Origin: Parascedosporium putredinis
Lineage: Eukaryota > Ascomycota > Sordariomycetes > Microascales > Microascaceae
DNA length: 64,000 nucleotides
Reading direction: 5' to 3'
Assembly: GCA_949357655.1 (NCBI GenBank)
Contig: CASHTG010000004.1
Coordinates: 62,001 to 126,000, forward strand
This document shows, in pieces, positions 58,001-64,000 of the stretch; within the stretch, counting starts at the first letter, position 1, and each line of letters begins with the position of its first letter. Below the pieces are notes generated by a model that was not told the DNA's origin, made no database searches, and worked only from the letters and a program-made list of their open reading frames with translations. The position numbers and the translations under genes were made by a program.

Positions 58001-61000
58001 ACGGCCTTTCCACGGCCTCCCCACCTATAGCTGATTCATGGAAGAAAAAGACTCAAAACCACATTACAGAGGGATTTCCTTCCTTCCCCCTTTCCCCGAT
58101 TCCTCTATCTTTGGGACTCTGTCCCCTAGCCTTCTTTGCATGGATGTTTTCACTGCCCGCCCAGTGGGTGAATGAGAGGTAGGTAGGTAGTCTTGGATAA
58201 CCCCAAGGTAGGCAGCCAAGCTAGTACATCTAATCTGTGGATGCATTGTCAGAGAGACTGAACTATTATGTGGGATGGAGATACGGGGCAGCGGGGTTAA
58301 GAAGCCAAGGCCTCGCTACGTACTTCGTAGGTTTTGGGGCGTTGAGCGAGGAGCACCACAATCTTCTATCCGCGCGGCCAAGATGGTGGGTCTTTGGGCG
58401 GAATGGGGAAGGGAGAACCTGGCTTGAGGGCTCTGACTGTTGACCATTTGGCAAAACCAGGGATCAATGATTCTGGGTGGCCGGGTCACAGCCCTTGTTA
58501 CGGCACGCGGGTGGCCAGGACCCCCATCGGCTGATGCTCCGGGGCCACGTCCCCTTGACTGCCGGCCCCTCCTTCCCGCCTCAGGGAGGGTGCTTTAAAT
58601 GTGGACGGGCCAACTCGACGGCCAGGTTTGGCCTAGACTAAGCCCAGTCAAAGCAACGCCCAGCTGAAAACGGCATTGGCTGAGGAGAGCTGGGTGTTGT
58701 CCCTTGCTTCTCTGTTCGAATCATCTCTCAAAGGGTGGCAGGGTACCTCGGTACCTCTGATCGCCATGCGACTCTGCTTGCATGACATTGATCGTCCTGA
58801 GGTGGAGTGGCGCTCCACGACACTGGGCCGGAACGAAAGGTATTTTTGTTTCGTTTTCCTTTCTTTTGTGGAGGTAGCATTCGCCCATTCTTCTGACCGA
58901 GAGAGCCATTGTAAGTTAATCAGATCAGCCAGCTCGATCCGACAGTTCCTCACTCACCCCCTTCTATTGGTGGGCGATGTTCTCTTCCTGTGTGGTGGAG
59001 ATTAGTTTATGCATTCAAGATAAGGACCTGATAGGAAAAAGCAAAAGGGCCTAATTGCAGAAAGAATGCCTCAAGAATTTTTCGATCTTTTATGGCGTGC
59101 ATCATCACAGTCTTCTTTCGCGCCATCCACAATCACCTCAAGATCTCGACGGCGTGGCCGGGCTTAGACTTGCAATCGAGGCGATGGGGTCCCGAAGACA
59201 ATTGGTCGGTTCAACGAGGCAGGTAATCATAATGATAATCCAACAATCATACGACAATCCACCAAATCAACCACGCTACTTACGCCCCCGGCGCGGTCTG
59301 TGGGTGTTCATTACCCCGCGTTGGGCGGTGCTAGCCAAACTTGGAAACAGCACCAGTGATGTTCCTTGTTGCCCGTTCACACGTCCTGAGCAAACGTCCG
59401 CCTACAGACAGTATGTTGTCTGTGAGTTGAAGGACAATTCTCCTTGGAGCTAGCTTGGGATGTCTCGAAGCTAAGGCCGACCTGACGGTGAGGGCGACGT
59501 TGGCGCGTTAGACATGCAGTGGAGCACAGCATAAATGGGTCGCAGTGCCCCTATGAAAAAGGAAAAAGAGAAAAAACAACGTGACGACCTCTCGTGTCAA
59601 CTATGGAAAAAATGGAAGGGGGAAGAAGGAAAAAGAAAAGAAAGATCTAGGAAATTGCTTATTGTACCATCCCTTCCAAGACAACATGCCACGATAAGAA
59701 CTAAGCCCAGCGCCCGAGACAAGTGGGGACTGCTAGCAGCATGCGAGACGGCCCTCCCGCGTTAGTGATGGCCTGGCTGTCAATCCACTTGCCCGATCCA
59801 CCAAAGGGACCCAAGAAAAGGCGCGAGTCTGGCGACGAGTCCTCAATAGCTACGGTCTTGGGAGGGTTAAAGGCGAGCTATTCTGCCCTAACACGTATAG
59901 ACGCGCGAACGAGGCACCCATTGATCGAAGGCATGAATTTCCAAGCTGACGATGGAGGTCAGCCAAGCTCAAGAGCATACGTTAATGCTTCAGTCTAGCC
60001 AGCACCAAGGGCTTTTTTTTTTTTTTTTTTTATATCCATTATATCTAATGGTGGATATTTTGATGTTTACAGTTTCCCCCATTTCCCCTCTTTGTTCCCC
60101 TTTCCAGCACTGATCTCCTCACAACCCTTACGGATGTGATTCAATGCTTCAATGACATCTGGAGATGCAGGAGGCCTTCACGTCGGTGATTGCTCTGAGT
60201 GGACGAGACCCGGGCTAGGATTGTGACTGACCAATAGGACGTAGGCGATGGACAGAAATGGTATGACGACCCGGAGAGATCGAGTGGAGTGGACGGAGAG
60301 AATCGGAGGGGTTACAATTTTCGGCTCACCTACTCGCCGACTGAACGGCCTGAACCATTGTCTCATATCTCCGATAACTTGATTTTGCGTCTTTTTCTTT
60401 CTTAATCGACTTCCAACCTCTACCCTTTCATCTCTTCCATTGCCCCGATTCTCTTTTGTGGCGTTCATCTGGCCTCTACTACGGTGACACAAGGCATGCT
60501 CCGAGTTGATCCTCAGGTAGCGGAAGTTTCTTTTCGAATCTCGCCAGGGGGTGGAAGGATGGAAGAAGAAAGGAAAGTGAGGAAAAGAAAGGAGAAAAAG
60601 GGAACCTTCTCAAACTATTTCCACAGCTAAGCTGAGAATAGAGAAGGAAAACGCCTCCCCTCTTCTTTATGGCGCTTACCACTTCTCCCTCCCACGCACG
60701 TGAATGGTGTTGGAAGTAAAACGGCTGGATGCGCATGGGTCCATTTTATGCCGTTCTAGTGGGAAACGCCGTAGGTAGATTGGCGGAGGAAAATACACAT
60801 GCTCTTCTACAGCTGTGCTGAGGTACGTCAACTCATGTGCAACCCGACATAGTGGACGCCGTCTCGGGTGAAGTTTCGGTAGTTGACTTGTCCTCCCGCG
60901 TGCAATTTTGCGCGGAGGCTAGCTCAAATAGCCATTTGAAATCTGTAGACACTCGATATACCTGGCTGACAAGGCACATCACAGGGGGGGCAGCCGCCGA

Positions 61001-64000
61001 AACGCAGGGTGAGCTGGGGTATGACGGATGCACGAAGAAGGAGGGCATCCGCGCAATTTGAAAATTTTTCGTTATTGTGTATCACTTCTCGATTGGTTTC
61101 GCACGCAATGGGCCGAATTGAACAAGGATGACGCATTTTTCGTCAAGCTTATGAAGTTTCTAAGTTGCAGGCCTTTTTTGAGTGGGTACCATCCTGCCTC
61201 GTGGAACGGGAGGGCTCACGAGCGCAACCTCCGTCGCAGCACAGCAGATGGGATATTGAGTTCTGGAGAGGGTCTGCGGTGAGCGGTCACTCCATGTCTC
61301 CGGCGACTGGCCCACATCGGGTTCGGCTTCACAAGGGGCCTGGGGCCCTGCGGTGTTCCGTAAATCGCGCGAGGAAAGCTGTCGATAGCCTTCTTTGTGA
61401 TACACGCGCAAGTAGACTGCCGCTCAAGGGAAATGTTGAATAGGAGTCGAGGCATAGCATCCAGTCATTTGAGGACCTCAACGATCGTCCGCAATGAGCA
61501 GAAAATGGGTCAATAAAAAAACCCCAGCCCTATAAACGGACCGCGCATTTGAATTGGGAAGTAAGCCGGGCTATCGGACCAAGTGCGGAATGCAACCTCT
61601 TACGTCCTGTCCTTCCGGAGCAAGCGTTTTTCCTCCAGACCCTTTGTCTATTGTCACAGCTTCATCAGAGATCCTCCCAGAGATGATCTCCCGGCCGCCC
61701 CCTTGGGATTCCGGTCGGGGTTAGGCAGAGCCATTTTTGCGCTCAGATGAAGTTGTCGGTTCACGGAAGGGTTTGGCAAATATATTGCTTCCTCCAACCG
61801 AAAATAGTCTAGTCTGCTGGAACCAGGCCCAGACCCCAAGCACTAACAGGGTGGTCCGAACCCCTGGGGCGGCAGGGGAGGGGGCTTGGGGCTGGTGGGC
61901 ATTCGAGCTCATCCAAAACCCGCCATTCGGCGAACAGGAGCTGGCCAATCCACGCGAAATGTGGGCAACCTCTTCAAAGTACAAAGAAGTTTCGTAGTCT
62001 GAGTGTGGTCCCAAAGCTCTGTTTCGATGTGGAGTCACGCTCTTCTGCCCTTTTTGTGGCTTTCGATTGCTGTGTGCATTGACCATTTCCACCAGTCCGC
62101 ACACATGTCGCCTGCACTTGCAACTTGTGTCCTGTCTTGGAGCATGGCGACGCAGGGGGAATCAAGCCAATGGATTTGTTGTAACAACCTTGAAAAGATG
62201 CTTCTCAGCGCCTGGGGCCTCCACCATCCTCCCTCCCCGCCGGCATTTAAACTCGCGGGAATTGGATGGGAGAATATCTTGCGTGGATATACATTCTTGG
62301 AGCCGTGTTTTGCGAATGGGTACATTCGGGCCAAGTGTAGTGAAACTTGTAGATAACAAACATTCAAGGCTTGGGTTGGGTCATTTTTCAATGGCCTTGC
62401 TCTTGATGGTGGGAAAAGGCGTCGAGTTTATGCAGCAGGTGAAACGATAGATTCCTCGACATACTTTGCCTATGCATCTAGGGCTTTCCAGTCATTCGTC
62501 GGCTGCCGGTGTTCCTGAGAGAACAACGGCCTGGAGGCCGCTGTCATTTGTTCCTCCTCCTCGACCCCACACCTCCGGCCGAAGCTTGAACTAAAGCTGA
62601 GAAATATTTACTTTCTAGCCGGAATTCCTCTGGTTCCAGTGGCTGGGCTATCCATTGATCTCTGTGGGTCGCTATCGAACCAGTAAAGAATCTATAGATC
62701 CCCAAAGGATTCTGTGCTAAGAGGTGCTAAGGGGTACCGGCCGCCTTGAGCCTGGGGATTTGTTGCCAATGATAACGTCGCGTTGAGGTGAGTTCGGTTT
62801 TGGGCATAATTATTGAACACCTCAATGCTAGAATTTCCGGGTGCTCACTGCAGGAGCGAGACGGGTCGAGCTTGGGCTTGGGTCAACTGGTGGTGAATGA
62901 CTGCCACACCAAGCTCTTCAGCCCCCACATCGCCGGTACCTCAGTCCAACTACTGAACTCAGCCCGGATCCATTGCCTCACTGCTCTTTTCAAGAAAATT
63001 GATCTAGTGGTTGTATTGTATCAATCGATAGATTTCAATGTCTGTTTTTCAAGCCCGCACTCTTTCCGCACTCTGCAAGGGGGTTCCATCTCGGCCCAGC
63101 GATGCGAAGGAGCCATCCGCAGGCAAACCGTGGGAAGGTTGGCCTGGGGCTTACATTGGATGAGCAGCAAGACGGGAAGGTGGCCCTAGGGTCAGCCATG
63201 TTGACTACCCGTCCTAGCTCCCCCTCCCCTCCCCAAGCGACCCGGAAGGTGCTGGGGCCTACCCTTGCCCTTAATGCGAGATGGGACTATTCCTTCCCTG
63301 CTAGCTGTCCTCGAACTTTAGTCCCTTTATTGGCCTGATCACAGGCTGGCACGGGCATCTTCCGAAGGCTCGAGGGTTAGTATCCATCCTCATCTTCCCG
63401 GACCAAGCGCGTTACCTTCTCCATCAGCAGTGGCCTTCTTTCTTTATAGCATTCACTCACCTCGAGAGCCTCCTTTGGTCTCACTGGCCGCCCTTTTAAA
63501 CTCAAACGGTTCCAGTCCTTTCGACAGGGCTGCAAATCTCGCCGAAGCCTCTCTTCGTGAAACCTATCGCGACACTCCTTTCCCGCCTGTCTCGAAGGAG
63601 GAAAGCTTTCTCCTCCTCGCTCAACTTTTTGAGCAGCGTCCCTCTCCATTTCCTCCTCGTTCTCTTTGACTTCATCCACGCACATATCTTTGTTGTTGTT
63701 CCATCCTATCACTTGCTGGTTTCATTCACCACCCTGTAGTCGATATCAACCGTCATCAGACTCAATCTCCTAACCTGCCTTCCTAATTTACCTTGTTTAC
63801 GAACACCCCAGTGTCGCCACTCTCTCTATTCAAACAGGCCTCCCCATACTTGGTTCTCAGGTCCGTTGGTCTGCCAAGGTCTCAGATTACACAAACTGTC
63901 TTGGTTCTCGAGACATCGGAACCCTCGACGCCCGCTTACACGGTCTCTTCTGTTTTCAAATACAAAACCCTTTCAAAGAGACCTGTCTCACCGAGCATCG
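55040..64000. other. 9-kb gene-poor block at the right end
   Basis: No gene could be supported on either strand. ORFs reach about 140 codons (minus-strand 55839..56267) but none shows a domain or splice chain. Features noticed are a T19 run with an adjacent hairpin at 60013-60058, one TACTTCGTA copy at 58321-58329, and strongly C/T-rich sequence from about 63400 to the edge, as in long fungal 5' leaders. A gene transcribed rightward may start just beyond the window. Absence of AT-richness argues against RIP-mutated transposons. Confidence 0.4.
60013..60058. repeat. T19 homopolymer followed by an inverted repeat
   Basis: Nineteen T are followed by ATATCCATTATATCTAATGG and GTGGATAT. CCATTA and TAATGG pair with a 4-nt loop, and ATATCCA and TGGATAT form an overlapping outer inverted repeat. 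On the minus strand the run would be a poly(A) tail, but no retroelement body or target-site duplication was recognised. Confidence 0.75.

Overview
This is nuclear DNA of a filamentous ascomycete (Pezizomycotina; Eurotiomycetes is my best guess from protein flavour and intron positions, but the order cannot be proved here). The evidence is short GTRAGT...YAG introns of about 50-75 nt, small multi-exon genes on both strands, and fungal versions of Sec39, Rtt103, Mdl1, NatB and a Dicty_CAR-type receptor. I see no bacterial, viral or organellar sequence and no AT-rich RIP-mutated blocks.

Layout. From 0.75 to 36.4 kb the window is gene-dense, about one gene per 2 kb: an uncharacterised conserved fungal protein (-), NatB catalytic subunit NAT3 (+), a Tra2-like SR splicing factor (+), a second uncharacterised fungal family (-), complex I 15-kDa subunit (-), SEC39 (+), AP-1 gamma-adaptin (-), calmodulin (-), the t-SNARE TLG2 (+), a COX7/VIIa-like cytochrome oxidase subunit (+), clathrin light chain (-), the CID protein RTT103 (+), the mitochondrial ABC exporter MDL1 (+), a monoacylglycerol lipase (+), ribosomal protein RPL17/uL22 (-), an exon-like fragment (+), phosphoserine aminotransferase SER1 (+) and fibrillarin NOP1 (+). 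From 36.4 to 64 kb the density collapses. Only a class V (cAMP-receptor-like) GPCR at 46.7-48.2 kb (+) and a methyltransferase-like protein at 53.0-55.0 kb (-) could be supported, separated by 10.3, 4.9 and 9.0 kb of non-coding, not AT-rich sequence with pyrimidine tracts and microsatellites.

Function. Most genes are housekeeping. Five neighbours between 10.0 and 22.5 kb touch membrane traffic: Sec39 (ER tether), AP-1 gamma and clathrin light chain (TGN coats), Tlg2 (TGN/endosome SNARE), and calmodulin as a Ca2+ regulator. Three products are mitochondrial (NDUFS5-type, COX7-like, Mdl1) and three belong to translation or ribosome biogenesis and RNA processing (Rpl17, fibrillarin, Tra2-like).

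Caution. Many conserved genes are broken by single-base indels, mostly in homopolymers, including calmodulin, SEC39, AP-1 gamma and SER1. Reading continues immediately in another frame with conserved protein sequence. I read this as consensus or assembly error rather than gene death. CDS spans below therefore cover the whole gene including introns and ignore these frame breaks. Exon limits are given where donor and acceptor sites could be read. I found no convincing undescribed system; the best leads are the gene-poor regulatory blocks, the dispersed TACTTCGTA motif and the unassigned conserved genes.
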